Shown here: in pieces, positions 1-11,589 of the stretch | How the letters are laid out: every line of letters begins with the position of its first letter | Numbering within the stretch: the first letter of the stretch is position 1 | Translations under genes and position numbers: made by a program | Assembly: GCA_964036295.1 (NCBI GenBank) | Contig: OZ038463.1 | Coordinates: 13,786,069-13,850,068 of the forward strand | DNA from: Plumapathes pennacea | Taxonomy: Eukaryota; Cnidaria; Anthozoa; Antipatharia; Myriopathidae | DNA length: 64,000 bases | Direction of reading: 5' to 3' | The notes under the pieces: generated by a model | Seen by the model: the letters and a program-made list of their open reading frames with translations, nothing else | The model's database searches: none | Told to the model about the DNA's origin: nothing

Positions 1-129
1 TTTGTTTACTAGTTATAGCCTAATGTTTTTACTTTTCAGTCAAAGTTCTTCCAGAGTATCCTAGTTGAGAAATCACGTATTTTCTTTTTGTTGTTGTTGT
101 TTTTGTGGGTCTGTGTTTTGTAACTTTAG

Positions 130-417
130 GAACACCTGGTCAACCTATCGTCACCTTTTCTGATGAAGACATCCAGGCCTCGTCCTTGACCATTAAGTGG
201 AGCCCTTCCGCTGATGATGGTGGTAGCGCTGTCACTGGATACAGAGTCAGCGTGCCAAAAGCTGTATTTGATAAATCTTATCCAGTGTCCAATACAGGGA
301 AAGAAACGCCGATAGGGCCACTCACGAAAAACACTAACTACACTTTATTGGTTTATGCAAGGAATAAGGTAGGAGAGGGTCAACCTGCAAAAAGGAGTTT
401 CAGCACAAAATATGAAG
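130..417 (+). CDS. FN3 domain exon 1 of the kinase-less receptor
   Basis: The exon sits between an acceptor (ag at 128-129) and a donor (gt at 418-419), phase 1 on both sides, 288 nt. The translation has FN3 hallmarks: SLTIKWSPSADDGGS (strand B Trp and the loop after it), TGYRV and NYTLLVYARN (strand F Tyr), with a closing STKYEG. It aligns along its length with the exon at 17662-17943 of the receptor kinase gene. Confidence 0.85.
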
Positions 418-2914
418 GTATGTCACAATATCATCTGCCAACTTTTATTCACCATTTGTTACCAGTGTTGCTGTTTATCAGTGTTCAAAACAGTTCGCTT
501 ATATAGGAGTTATACCATCAAAAGTGTGACTCTTATTAGTTAGCAATTATAGCACACTTTCCGTGTCTTTGTACTCATATATATACACGCGGGATTTTGG
601 TAGAAAACGAAAACGTAATAAATATTATGAGCCCTTTTGGCTTTTTATTTGCTTATTTTTTGTTCAGATGATCAGACTTTGTCCCATAGGGAATTTGAAT
701 GAAGAAATGTAAACAAACACATTAGCTTTAAGTCGCGTTCTGCTAATGTATTTTTATTATGCTGTTTTAGGTGCACCTGAAGTGGTAACAGCAACAAATG
801 GCTCCACTAAAGATCCTCACATATTCACGATTCGTTGGACTGAACCAGTAAGCAACGGTGCAGAGGTAAAAAGATACGACATCTATAAAAGGGAGAGCGA
901 CACAGACGAATGGCTCCAAGTACAGACGTTAAACAAAGATGCGCGCTCCTTTAACATATTTTTGAGTCCTGGGGCGAGCTACCAGATTGTTGTCACGGCA
1001 ACAAACAATTTTGGCGAATCAATAAAAGAAAACTGGGTTACAATCGATATTCCCCAAGGTAGGAGTCATCTTCTATATTGTACTTCTAACCACATCATCA
1101 GCCTCGAACGACCGTTAGATTACTTGATACATCATTTTCTCTGTATCTGGAGCAGAGAAAGAGTTACAGCCATACTACAGGTTAAAGAAGGATCGTTTGG
1201 TTATATTCTAAGCAAAATAATATGACAAGGAGAATATAATTTTATTGAAATGTGGGCCAGTCAGGTGACGAGGAAGCCAAACCAAAGTAACAAATTACAC
1301 ATAAAACTACTAAGTTATAGTCAGGTAATCCAAGCACGTTACTTTAGCGTTATCTTAGCGGACCAGAGAGCAATAGAAATATCAGCAATATTTCTCCAGG
1401 ATTTAAAAAAAACCAAGGCTTGCAAGAAAGCAGTGTAGTGCTACATTTCAACTTAAGGCAGCCAGACCCATTTATGTTTTAATGTTCTCTTTCTGTGCTC
1501 AGTCAGTACAACTACTACATTGAACGTTGCAACTACCAAGAGGGGCACTTCTGGTGGGAAAAAGCTTGTTGGCGACAAGACAGGATCTGGTATGATCATA
1601 GGTTTAGCTGTTGGAGCCGTGCTTTTTGCCATCATAGCAATTGCTGTCGGATTTATGATATGGAGGAAAAGAAGCCATGAAGGAGGCGAAGGTAATGTTT
1701 AGGTTCATCCATGCCTTAGGACGTTGTGGTTAAACTGTTTTTGTTTTTTGTTTTTTTTTTTGTTTTTGTTTTTTTTGTTTTTGTTTTTGTTTTTGTTGCT
1801 TTTTTCTTTGTTTGTTTTTTACTCAACATTAGTAGGTGGGCTATTCATGTTCTGTCCCTAAAATTAGTGCTCTCAAGTTCTCACCATTTCATATCTGGCT
1901 TAGTTTACCGATTCGAAGCGCGCGTACACATACTGTTATTCAGATCGGTTGATTTACTGGTTTGTAATTTAGCATACGGACTTGCAAGTTTAGTTTATGC
2001 CCATGTTTCACACACAAATGGATTGTAAGTAGTTTTATTTGCTGTCAGTAACGATGCCAGCTATGACAAAGTGAACGTCAAAGTGGTGCAACGAGAATCT
2101 GTTGAAACACCGCAAAGTCGATGCCAATATAAACAGCAGGACTTGGTGTTCTTGGTAGCTTGTTACTCTTTAGCTCATCTTACGTCCTGATCACTGACTC
2201 TAACTTTACCAGGTCATGGGAGTGTAACGTCCAGGAATGTATTGTGAGTAATTTCATACACCATAAAGTTTACTTTATTGTTTATTTTATTCAAGAGAGG
2301 ATCATTGTTTTATTTTATTATTTATTATTTGTTTATTGTTTATTGCTTATTGTTTTTCTTTTCTTTAATCATTGTCAATATGTTGGCTGCCATTGCTTCA
2401 CTTGTGGCCGGCAATAACATTTAATTGCACTTTTTTTCTCGTTTTTTACTTAGTTGCGCTTTAAAACTGTCCATCTGTAACAACAAATGTAAAACTACTT
2501 CGACTCACCCTGACTTACAGTATGTGACAGTACGTGTTGTTCCCAATCTTTTATTTGTTTTGTATTACCATTTTTTGTGTTTTTAAGTTATATCTCTTGG
2601 TTATATGTACTTCTTTATTATTAACAACTGCTAGCGACAAATGCTACTTCTAACTGTAAGCCACCAGTTTTTCAGATTGTATACTATCGTGAATAAATGA
2701 ACATAATAACACATGCCATTTTCTTATCGATAGGTCTGCGGATAACGATGGCAATGAATCTGGCAATCGAAGAGCTGCAATGCGGAATCTGGGGGCTGAT
2801 GTTGGTGGGGATTCGTCCGTTTACGCACAAGTAGACAATTCCAAAAAGAAGCCAAAGAAGCCCAAGGTGCATTATCTCATTTATCGATCCAGAACTGATA
2901 CACTCAATTTGTTG

Positions 2915-2989
<75 letters not shown>

Positions 2990-3247
2990 CATGATTATTA
3001 TCATTATCATTATCATTATATGTACCCATGGATTTTGTAGAGGAAGCCAGGCGAGCCGGGTGAGTTGGTGTACGCTGATCTGGCAGACTTCTCCCGACCC
3101 AGAGGTGGCGCAGTTCCTGTTAGGCCAGAAGAGATCCAGCGATCTGACTACGCGGACATCACTCAGTTCTCCGCTCCAAAGCAGAACCCCACATACGACA
3201 ACCTGCCCCGTGCTGATGCCACTTACGCAAACGTCCAAGGCATGTAA
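130..3247 (+). CDS. Kinase-less FN3 receptor with phosphotyrosine-motif tail (3' part of gene)
   Basis: Six exons can be chained with consistent phases: 130-417, 771-1058, 1503-1691, 2213-2243, 2734-2866 and 3041-3247 (stop TAA 3245-3247). The 5' end lies outside the window. Order of parts: two FN3 domains, a Thr/Gly-rich stalk, one membrane helix, a basic stop-transfer (WRKR), then a soluble tail of about 120 residues with YADL, YADI, YDNL and YANV. Introns between the FN3 and membrane exons are all phase 1, as is usual for modular ectodomains. Both FN3 domains match those of the minus-strand receptor kinase at 12067-22717, so the two are paralogues, but no kinase domain follows here. Likely a type I surface receptor or adhesion protein that recruits SH2 proteins; the ligand is unknown. 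The exon chain is strong; function is inferred. Confidence 0.82.
771..1058 (+). CDS. FN3 domain exon 2 of the kinase-less receptor
   Basis: 288-nt phase-1 exon. It contains FTIRWTEPVSNGAEV, YDIYKRE and YQIVVTATNNFGES, typical of FN3 strands B, C and F-G. It is closely related to the exon at 17039-17329 of the minus-strand kinase gene; both begin GAPE and end in a short P-x-G segment. Confidence 0.85.
1503..1691 (+). CDS. Stalk and membrane-helix exon
   Basis: Phase-1 exon of 189 nt. A Thr/Lys/Gly-rich stalk is followed by a hydrophobic segment (MIIGLAVGAVLFAIIAIAVG) and the basic stop-transfer WRKRSH. This places the FN3 domains outside the cell and the following exons in the cytoplasm. Donor gt at 1692-1693. 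Confidence 0.8.
1735..1812 (+). repeat. T-rich (TTTTTG)n simple repeat
   Basis: Intronic low-complexity tract of T runs interrupted by single G, between the membrane exon and the 31-nt exon. Confidence 0.9.
2213..2243 (+). CDS. 31-nt microexon linking membrane exon to tail
   Basis: Flanked by ag (2211-2212) and gtgagt (2244). It encodes about ten residues (HGSVTSRNV). The membrane exon ends in phase 1 and the next tail exon (2734) begins with one base of a codon. Only a spacer of this phase joins them; the direct join is out of frame. That phase requirement is the main support for the exon. Confidence 0.65.
2734..2866 (+). CDS. Cytoplasmic tail exon 1
   Basis: Acidic and Asn/Gly-rich start, then DSSVYAQVDNSKKKPKKPK. 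YAQV is a possible SH2-docking tyrosine; the Lys/Pro run may be a basic or SH3-type segment. It ends in phase 0 at gtgcat and joins 3041 in frame. Confidence 0.72.
2917..3020 (+). repeat. (TTA)n microsatellite ending in (TTATCA)n
   Basis: About 24 ATT/TTA units followed by degenerate TTATCATTATCA units, directly before the acceptor of the last exon. Length variation is likely. Confidence 0.95.
3041..3247 (+). CDS. Cytoplasmic tail exon 2 with tyrosine motif array
   Basis: 69-codon terminal exon including the stop. Tyrosine motifs in order are YADL, YADI, YDNL and YANV. The last two form YDNL-x6-YANV, which resembles an immunoreceptor tyrosine activation motif except that the final position is Val. 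YDNL and YANV also fit the pYxN Grb2-docking consensus. The closing segment (DATYANVQGM) resembles the C-terminus of the receptor kinases in this window (SLYANVDD). Phosphorylation is inferred, not shown. Confidence 0.8.
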   Translation, partial: RKPGEPGELVYADLADFSRPRGGAVPVRPEEIQRSDYADITQFSAPKQNPTYDNLPRADATYANVQGM

Positions 3248-4300
3248 ATGTACTTTGTCCTAAACCCTTTATTGCCTAACAGCGATCAGTCACTTTTCTG
3301 TCCTCAAATTATAACAATGCTGTCGAACTCTTCCATGATCGCACTTGGCATGTTGCCTCGAATCTCCATTCCCAATTGTTTAGGTATTAACCGCTCAGTT
3401 AATTTATAGTTCACATTACAAATTATCTCTGTATTTATTTATGGATGTGTGTCTGTGTGTCTGTGTTTTGGATTGTTACTGATATCTTGGTTGTGTTTTT
3501 CTGGTCCTGATTGACTTTATGTTAGCTTTTTCTTTACTTTGTTGCTGTCCCTGAAATCCTTTAATCAACGTACAAACAATCCTAACCTTACAGATACACA
3601 AATGAATGCTCTCACAAGTTTAATAAGCACGAGTGAGGAGACCACTTGAGATCACTGTGGTGGAAGCCACGTCGTATGCCAACCTGAACCTTAAACCTTA
3701 TCTTCTAAGCTATCTGGATGATTATAACAGCGGGCCATTTACGAGATGCCTGTTCCTCTGTTTCCAAACCGGGCCTAGTGCACAACCGTATGAAAATTTG
3801 TTCCAATTGCATAATGTACTGTATGACAATGCACATGCAACTGAAATCTATTTTCATGAGAAAAGGTTTTACACTGATTTTTAAACAGATGCAAGAGGCA
3901 TCTGAGAAATGGACTTGATTGATTAACTGAACTGTGAAAGCTCTTAACCATTCCTTACAATTTTCCGTGTTGTATGTAGGTAAAAATTCTGGTCATGATA
4001 ATTTCCTGATTCTGTTTTGTGTAAATACGACCAAGGAAGTAAAGCCACCAATGAGTACTAATATAAGAACGAACTCTGGGTACCGCTGACTACTAATAAG
4101 AACAAGAAAGTAACACAAGATAAGCACTGGACTGGCATTTAATAGCTGCGTTTAACAGCAATTAATATTTTATTCTTAAAGTTTGTAATTTCTAGATTTT
4201 CCAGAGAAAAATCTGGAATCGAACTCAATAACAAAGTGAGTTTCTCAATAGGTTTTTTTTTCTTGACAGCAGCATGCTGAGTCATCTACGAAAGAAAACG
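3248..4300. other. 3' flank of the first receptor gene
   Basis: Probably 3' UTR and intergenic DNA. An open stretch at 3633-3884 contains SYANLNL and PYENL, reminiscent of the tail motifs upstream, but no splice signal ties it to the gene. A fragment of the CGAGATGCCTGTT terminal repeat (complete copy at 55052-56038) lies at 3741-3795. Confidence 0.4.
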
Positions 4301-4302
4301 AA

Positions 4303-4435
4303 AGTTTTTGTTTTTGTTTTTGTTTTTGTTTGTTTGTTTGTTTGTTTGTTTGTTTGTTTTTGTTTTTGTTTTTGTTTTGTTTTGTTATTTTTTTTTTTTG
4401 GGGGGGGGGGGTAGGGGGTAGGGGGGGTGAGGCGT
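4303..4435 (+). repeat. (GTTTTT)n/(GTTT)n simple repeat followed by G-rich tract
   Basis: GTTTTT and GTTT units run to about 4385, then a T run and nearly pure G with a few A and T up to about 4430. The opposite-strand reading frames here are artefacts of the repeat. Confidence 0.92.
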
Positions 4436-5798
4436 CCCCGGTGACGCCTGTTTCCTTTTTCTTGACTATTGAAACGAAGCTTGATTTATTTTCTAACGTA
4501 TATATCTTTGGTACAAGCAATTATTTTAACTACATTTAGTTTATAATATATGCACCTTGCAACATGATTTGTTAAAAATAATTTTGATAGTTTTACTGCG
4601 GTAACACTTGCGCTAGAGCCGTTGTTTACTTGCCTGGGTCATTTGTGTATACTTAGCACATTCTAAACACATGATCCAATGTGACGGTTAACCACACCAC
4701 CTGTCGAAACAAAGCTCGTGCCCAGGTCTGCAGTGCTCTTGAGCTGTGCAAGATAAACAAATATAATTAAATTTACGTGTTTCGACCAATAATGGACAGT
4801 CCACGTTTGTGGTTCGTAAATTTCAAATCACGTCTTGGTATCAGAGGTTCAGAAATCAAACAATAATTGTACAGTACATTTGCTATCAAACCTGAGGTTC
4901 ACACATTTCAAACGCTTGCTTGGTTGACGTCTCAAACAAGCACACGCTCAAACAAATATGCTAGCACCAATGTGACCGCAGCAATATTTTAGTACGAGAA
5001 ACGTGCGATATACTTGAGAATTTACATTGCAGATGATTTATAAGATAAACGTTTGATGTTCTGTGTGAGTTGTTACTGATAGTTTTTAAATATTTCTTTT
5101 AAAAAAGATATTATAAATTAACTCCTCATGTTTTCCAAGTACAGAATTCGTCCGTTCTGTCTTCAAAACAAAGGTCTATAGCATCTGATTTTCGAGGGCC
5201 CGTTCGATTGGGTGTTAATTCAAGAATATGAATAGCGATACTAAAATATTTAACTTTAAAGCTGAATTATGTCGAGATGTTTCGAGAGCTGTTCAAACTG
5301 CCAGTGTGAAGGTTTTGAGAACACTCCTTAAAACATTTCCCCCAGAACAAGCAAAACGTTAGATCATTTTAGGTCAATCGAACGTACCCTTAAATCAGTA
5401 AGAGGAGAGCGGGATAGTTTGTCCCATATCCGGTTTTTATCAATATTTTTGCAATTAACTGACGCTATTACAATTTTACATTATTACTCGATTCGATTGG
5501 TCAGTGAGAGATGTTGAACGTGGTTATGCTAGGAAGTTTTGGACTAGTGTGTTGCTACGCGACGAAAAGACGATAACGTGGACCACGCCCAGACGCGTTT
5601 CCTGGTATTACGAGAAGTAGCACTGCAGCTGTTGTGCTGCAGGCGTTAAACAAGAGTCTGTAAGCTTCTAGTTTTTCATTATCAAAATTGTCACTCTGTT
5701 GAAAATCTTTCGACACTGACACTGACGCGAATAATTGTTTTAGTATATACCTATATACCACACAAGTTTATATATATATATATGTGATAAATATAATA
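4436..5798. other. Intergenic, no gene recognised
   Basis: No open frame of coding character and no clear element ends. Only a short (TA)n run near 5769-5783 stands out. Confidence 0.5.
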
Positions 5799-6105
5799 GA
5801 GCGCTTTTCGGATGACTGTCGAAAACCAAAACCAAAGCAATCACAAAGCCAATCAATGAGGCGAGGAAAAACACATCAGACTAAAGTCCGAGTAATTGCG
5901 ATTAGTTTTACAAACCAATCAACAGTGTGAGAACACGTCATCGCGTCTTGCTTTCTTGCGTGAGAATATCGCAACCAGGTTTTTGCTTTTGCTCTTGATT
6001 GACCAAGAATGTTGCTGAAGTTGTTAGGACCAATCGGAAAGCGTAGCAAACGCAAAACCAAAGCAATCACAGATTACTTTTCGACAGTCATCCGAAAACG
6101 GTTCT
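5799..6105. mobile_element. MITE-like element with 27-bp terminal inverted repeats
   Basis: The left end (from 5799) and right end (to about 6105) are inverted copies sharing TTTTCGGATGACTGTCGAAA, a motif itself nearly palindromic. The interior also repeats CAAAACCAAAGCAATCACA near both ends. About 307 bp with no coding capacity, so a nonautonomous DNA element. Superfamily not assignable by eye. Confidence 0.75.
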
Positions 6106-7559
6106 AAATATAAATATAATAAGGAATTAAGGAATTTTTAATGCCTAATGGCACAGTGGCTTTTCAGCTAAGAATGTATTTTTTATCCATTAAAATTTTT
6201 ATTAGCTTAACTAATGATTGAGACATTTGTGTTGAATATGTGTGTGCGTGTGTACTTGCGTTGTGTGTTATTTTTACTGATTCTCGAGGCTTGAAGGAGT
6301 ATCGCTCAGAATTTTGAGTGGTCAACGCAGATTGCCAATCAATATTTTCGGAGCCGGGCTTTAACCTCAACAGAATGGAGGGATTTTTTTCCCGGGACGT
6401 CAAAATGAAATCCCTGGGTTATAATCGTCGCAAACGGCGTTATACGTATAATTATCAGACTACAACCTTTTCATTACCTTTATTTTCTCTTCAGAAACAA
6501 AACTATTTATACAAAATAGTCTTTTCATGCAGTACTTTAAGAAATCAAGTCATAACGACGTTCTTAAAAAACTACTTTCGGAGCAAATTTTATGAACAAT
6601 GTTTTGACTTTGAAAGTATGTACAAGACCTCGTCAATGTCACAAATATATGTATATTTAACCTCTAAAATCAAGTGAATTGATTTATCATTGTTTCCTGA
6701 GTTGCCATTTTATTGCTTCTCCTCATTTGTTTGGTTAACTATGTTTACAAGACGTAAAACGAAACGTTTTATCTATACTTGCAAACGTATCCGGCAATTG
6801 GCAGCTTTAGTTATTAATACTAGTAATTTTACTTATGTTATGCATCCATGCATGCTTCAAAAATGCTCAGAAAGCAAAGCAAAAACAATACAATATCGTT
6901 ATCGACACTCTATAGCGATGTCACCACGGTACTGTTTTCCATGCACTTTAGTTGTTTTTGTTGCTTTTTTTTTTTTGAAGCCATGTCATGTAATTGACAT
7001 TATAAGAGCCGCAGTCTCTTTCGCCGAACAAGCATGGTGTTCAGACTAAAGAAGAGCCGGCTAAAGTGAGTGGTAATACGATTCTTACAAACTGCTACAC
7101 CAACGCCCTTGTCCTTGCTTCCCCTTCCACTCCCAAACTCAGAAAACATTTTCCCAACCAACAAGAAAATGTGTGAGTGTATGTATGCAGTAATGATTAC
7201 TTGTTAGTTTATTCCTTTCATCTGGACAAGATACTCTCTAAGTTATCCTTACTCATGGGAGTGAAAGGGTCAGCATTACTCAACATTACTTTATAATCAT
7301 ATTACATTTATAAAGTCCAAAACTAATACTGTCTCTTGTTAGAAACCATTTGTTTCGTGTCGTCTGACGATTAAACAGAACAGGATATATCGATCGGACG
7401 TCTGTATTAGCCACTGTCCATTCCATACTGGAGAATGCAGTCTTGCACGTTACCATAATTCCGTGGAACAAAATAAACTAGAAATACGATAATCGCAGAT
7501 ATCCCCTCGCTCTGGCCTGGCATATATTGTTTTGGTAGCTCAACAACAGCAGCCTTTTG
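6106..7559. other. Intergenic with repeat debris
   Basis: No supported gene. 7470-7510 carries CTAGAAATACGATAATCGC, the terminal motif also found near 54650-54680 (inverted) and 33470-33490. 7250-7272 resembles an end of the AACCCTTTCACTCCCAAG family at 8055. Confidence 0.45.
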
Positions 7560-7859
7560 CAGGGCCGTAGCTACCATATACGCACGTACGCACGGGCGTA
7601 CAGCTAAAATCTGAGAATTTTTTTAATCTGACAAAAATATAATTTTTTATTGCTTGAAGACGTTTTGATCATTAAATTGGCCGATTTGAATTGCTTTCAT
7701 AATTTTTTGTGTTATAGTGTACGTTACGCGAAAAAACGCGTCACGTATCTCCCTCAGTGTCAGCCCCACCTGACGCTAGTTAATCTTTAACTGTGAAGGA
7801 GAGGTTATCAAAATAGTCCCTTTGTGCGTACAATTACAAAATCGCTAGCTACGCCCCTG
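7560..7859. mobile_element. hAT-like MITE (CAGGGGCGTAGC termini)
   Basis: Left end CAGGGCCGTAGCTAC and right end CTAGCTACGCCCCTG are inverted repeats, 300 bp apart. CAGGG-CGTAGC ends are typical of nonautonomous hAT elements. No clean 8-bp duplication is visible in the flanks, so the copy is probably old. No coding capacity. Confidence 0.65.
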
Positions 7860-8054
7860 TTTTGCTCTGCCTTTTACTAAAGTTTCGACGCAAAGAAACA
7901 AAAAACATGGAAGTTTGTGTCTATTTTATGAGGTCTTAATGTTACCAACTTTTTGTAGTTGATGGGGCAAGCATGTTAAAAAATTTTTTTTAACACTTTT
8001 GCTACAGAATCCCTTGGAGGGTATAACAACTATCATGAACTTAATACTGGTAAA

Positions 8055-8281
8055 CAACCCTTTCACTCCCAAGTTTAAAATGCAGAATCTTTCAGCTTTA
8101 ATTTCAAAAGAAATTATATAAATTAATATTATATAAAATATGTAGTGAGAAATGACAGTTCAGTCAGCATTTATCTAACCAACACGGTATAAAAAGCTGT
8201 ATTCTCATTACTGTACAATACAGTACAGTTCCAACTGAAGGAGAAAATTGAATTTGATCACTCTTGGGTGTGAAAGGGTTT
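8055..8281. mobile_element. MITE with AACCCTTTCACTCCCAAG ends
   Basis: The left end CAACCCTTTCACTCCCAAG and right end CTTGGGTGTGAAAGGGTTT are inverted repeats about 227 bp apart. The flanking TAAA on both sides may be the target duplication. AT-rich interior, no open frame. Confidence 0.65.
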
Positions 8282-9519
8282 AAACTTGTTGTTACAATAT
8301 TGGTTACTGTCTACCTTGGTGCTGGTCTTACTCACCTCTTATTGCCACTTATATTACATATTAACTGAACTGAAGTTTTTCTTCATAAAAAGCAAATAAC
8401 CTCTGACAAATAAGTAACTAACAAAACCTTGTGTCAGAAGGGAACACAGAAAAAATACTTGGCTCTGAGCATGTCGTCCACTTGAGCACATTACAGTACC
8501 ATTCTAAATTTTAAGAAAACACCCAGATATAATTTTTCTTGGGGTTACTTGACAGAGTATACAGGCCAGTGTCCTTGAGAACATTTTCCTTTGGCATTCT
8601 TGTTAGAGACATCACCATCGAGTTCATTTTTGGCTCCTGACAATCTTACACTTTCATGATGTCAGTGACTTGGCATACGAGGATCCTTTAACTGCACAGG
8701 AATTGACTTCTCAGCCTGAATTCTTCACTTGAACATTTCCTTTACCATGATCCTTTTGGAGATGAAAACACATATTCAGGCTTTTGTCTTCACTACATAT
8801 TGTTGCAATTTCTTGTACAGTACTTACCTATAAACAACACAGAAATTGAACTTCCACTTGGACTGAAGTGTGGGTTTAGCCATGGAACTTCTCTGTTTGC
8901 TCCTACAAAAATCAGAAAGACACCAAATTTTCAAGAGGATGATGAGATAATTCACAATGATGTACACATTACAATGCACTTTCATAGCTAACCTGTACTA
9001 TTCATCCACAATTGACATAAATCTTGAAAGGATGCTGCAAAGGATCTGGCGCACAGTAAATAAATACTTGTTGTCCCACAGGCGGCCCAATCGTGTGGGT
9101 CGTTATAAAGGGATTAGTATGGAGAATATCACTCGATCGCTAAACTGCGATTTTAACAGGAATAATAAAGCTTTATTACACTGATCTTATTCATATGTGT
9201 AATTTATTGCTTCTTGTGGTGTTATTTTGGCACTAGAGCGTCTCTAGACGGAATTTCGTCGTTTTCTTCCCCTCCAGTAATAAAAATGAGAAGGCTGGAG
9301 ACTGTGATTTCAAACCGTCCCCACTCGGAGCTCGATAAATTCCAGTCGGAAGTCCAAATCTCCACGAAATTGCCAGCAGCCTAAAGAAATGTAAATTTAC
9401 TTCTCAAATAATGTCTTCCGAAGTGGAAACGGTCATCAGAGTGGCTCTCAAGGCCCGATTTTTTAGCTAAATCGGCGATTTGAACAATGTCAACAGGCTT
9501 AGACCTCGCATGCATGACA
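8282..9519. other. Intergenic, no gene recognised
   Basis: Short open frames only (for example 8800-8991), without splice or domain support. Confidence 0.45.
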
Positions 9520-9825
9520 CCAACACGGCTTCGTGACCGCCTCTCCAAGACCCACCCCGGGAGGGTACGGTGTCTTTTGCGCCGCACCAGCAAAAACTTT
9601 CCAGAGTCCCCACAGGTAGATGAATGACACTCTTTTGTTCCCAGCGACCACTCACAGTCGAATGATGTCGAGAGCAAAAGTTTTCCCTCCAAGAAATGTT
9701 TTTCCCGATCGAGTAGATGAGTAATTAGTTGCAGGGGACTCTGGAAAGTTTTTGCTGGCGCGGCGCAAAAGACACCGTACCCTCCCGGGGTGGGTCTTGG
9801 AGGGGCGGTCACGAAGCCGTGTTGG
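9520..9825. mobile_element. Foldback element with about 92-bp arms
   Basis: Left arm 9520-9611 and right arm 9734-9825 are nearly perfect inverted copies around a 122-bp loop. They share CCACCCCGGGAGGGTACGGT and the CTTTTGCGCCG stretch. The minus-strand open frame over this region is a by-product of the palindrome. Probably a foldback MITE; the arms are GC-rich compared with the surroundings. Confidence 0.7.
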
Positions 9826-10679
9826 TAACAGAAGTAACAGAGGTAACCGATGTAACGAGATAACAAGTAACGTGTGATCAAGGCAATTTCTCGGTACGTT
9901 TCACGTTAGTCTTACATGAAGTACTACCCCCGCAAAAGATGGCCGACTTTCTCGTTTGTTGACGGTAAACCGCTGACAAGATTATTTTACTGCGACTTCA
10001 CCACGAGCAAAAAACACTGACTGTTGAGGGAGGGGAAATAAAATTTGTCTCCATTCGACTGATTTTGCGCTTCTCTAGCTTACCTCGCAGTAAAACTGTA
10101 AACATCCGTACGCTTTGCGAATATATGGGGGGGAGGGGGAGAGACGAGAGAAACAATCGTACCATTCATTGAATACTTAGTCTACAATGAAAAAAGTGGA
10201 ATGAATCATGGAAAGTCACTAGTAACTGAAACCCACAATTTAATGGTTAATTAGTTTTGATAACGCAAGTCGCGGAGTAGATCGGCCACTGTACGACAAT
10301 TGACCTACCTGTTGACACCGTGACAAAAGCAGCGCATACCACTACAAATATCGCAATCTTGGGTGTAGAATGGTCCAATACTATATCCTGCATTTCCGCA
10401 GCTGGAGTATCTCGGTCAGTTTGTCATGGAAAAAACCACAACTGAAAACTGCACTTCACCCAAACTAATTCACTTCCGCGTCAGTAGGGAGAAAGAGATC
10501 GATTACGGCTGGGAGCGGCATGGGGAGAGACGGCTGTCATATTGGTTTTTAAATGACGTCACAACGGAATCAGTCCTGTCATTGAGCCAGGAACAGTGAC
10601 TTCGTATCCAATGCAATTTGCCAAACCTTTCCAATTACTCATGCAAAATGTACTGATATGTGATTTTGCACGTCTAATG
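9826..10679. other. Intergenic, no gene recognised
   Basis: No domain-like frame, element end or RNA-like structure could be supported. Confidence 0.45.
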
Positions 10680-10908
10680 CAGTGTTTACACGAGAGACAT
10701 TTACCTCGGTGAAAGCATTTACTTTGCTGCAGTAAACTTACGACGCGTGTAGACAATTTTCAAATCCTTGGAAAGTGGAGTTCAGAACAATAGAAAATCT
10801 ACCGTAGTAAATGCCAATTTACCATCTTGCAGGACATATGAATGCGAATTTACCGCGAATTTACCTCGGTAGTTGTTTTACTGCGGTAAATGTCTCTCGT
10901 GTAAACAC
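10680..10908. mobile_element. MITE with GTGTTTACACGAGAGACAT ends
   Basis: Terminal inverted repeats of about 24 bp, with GGTAAA/TTTACC-rich subterminal DNA (ttacctcggt, ctgcggtaaa). A partial relative lies inverted at about 32995-33119, nested in the Mutator-like element. About 229 bp, noncoding. Confidence 0.68.
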
Positions 10909-11124
10909 GACATAAGTTTTTACAGTCTTGTGTCTTTTTTCTGTTTAGTCAATTTGTTTTTAGTTAGCATATACAGATCTGTAGTCTCTTCTTCCAGTTA
11001 ACTGTTTGTAGGTTCCCTAGAAGATTGGTGCTATCGCCGTCATGTTTCGCCGCCTAAATGACGTCACTCGGACCAGTGTCCTAACCCTGCGCAATCTGTT
11101 ATACGATTTGCTCCGGAACAAACC

Positions 11125-11275
11125 ACTGCAGTAGAACCCCGCTTTCTCAAACTCGGTTATCTCCAACTCCCTGCTATCTCGAACAGAATCCGATTTCCCT
11201 CGGAAATGAGCTTGGTAGAAATTCCCTTGGTAGAACCCCGCTATCTCGATCCCCCACTATCTCGAACTATTGTTG
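11125..11275 (+). repeat. CCCGCTATCTCGA-type repeat remnant
   Basis: Degenerate copies of a phrase like agaaccccgcTaTCTCgaac occur at about 11133, 11172, 11233 and 11254. They look like the decayed end of a dispersed element; no ends or duplication are visible. Confidence 0.45.
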
Positions 11276-11589
11276 ACATGAATCTATTGACTCAGTCGGG
11301 AACAACTCGAGAAATAACTCCCGCGTTGCAGCAACATCACTGAAACACAAAGATTTTCACTTACCTCTCGCCAATCATATTTATTTTTTGCATGCTAAAT
11401 TGTGCAAATTATTTAACAATACAATACAAACTTTATACTTTATTCAACCACGAATTACACTTAGGAGCTTTTAAAAAAGCTCGACGTTTAAACGTGAACA
11501 GTTTCAAGAAGGGAATTCGGCAGCCGTCCTGTCACTCGAGTAAGCAAGTGGCGATTGAAGCGGATGTGACTGAAAATCGATTGGTCTCA

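Noticed and set aside
2049-2154. Alternative exon in the first receptor gene (NDASYDKVNVKV)
   Set aside because: Its phase does not fit the membrane exon, whereas the 31-nt exon at 2213-2243 fits both neighbours.
2684-3238. 184-codon minus-strand frame with a poly-Ile run
   Set aside because: It is the reverse of the (TTA)n microsatellite and the tail exon of the plus-strand receptor.
9381-9881. 166-codon minus-strand frame
   Set aside because: It spans both arms of the foldback element and has no domain; openness follows from the GC-rich palindrome.
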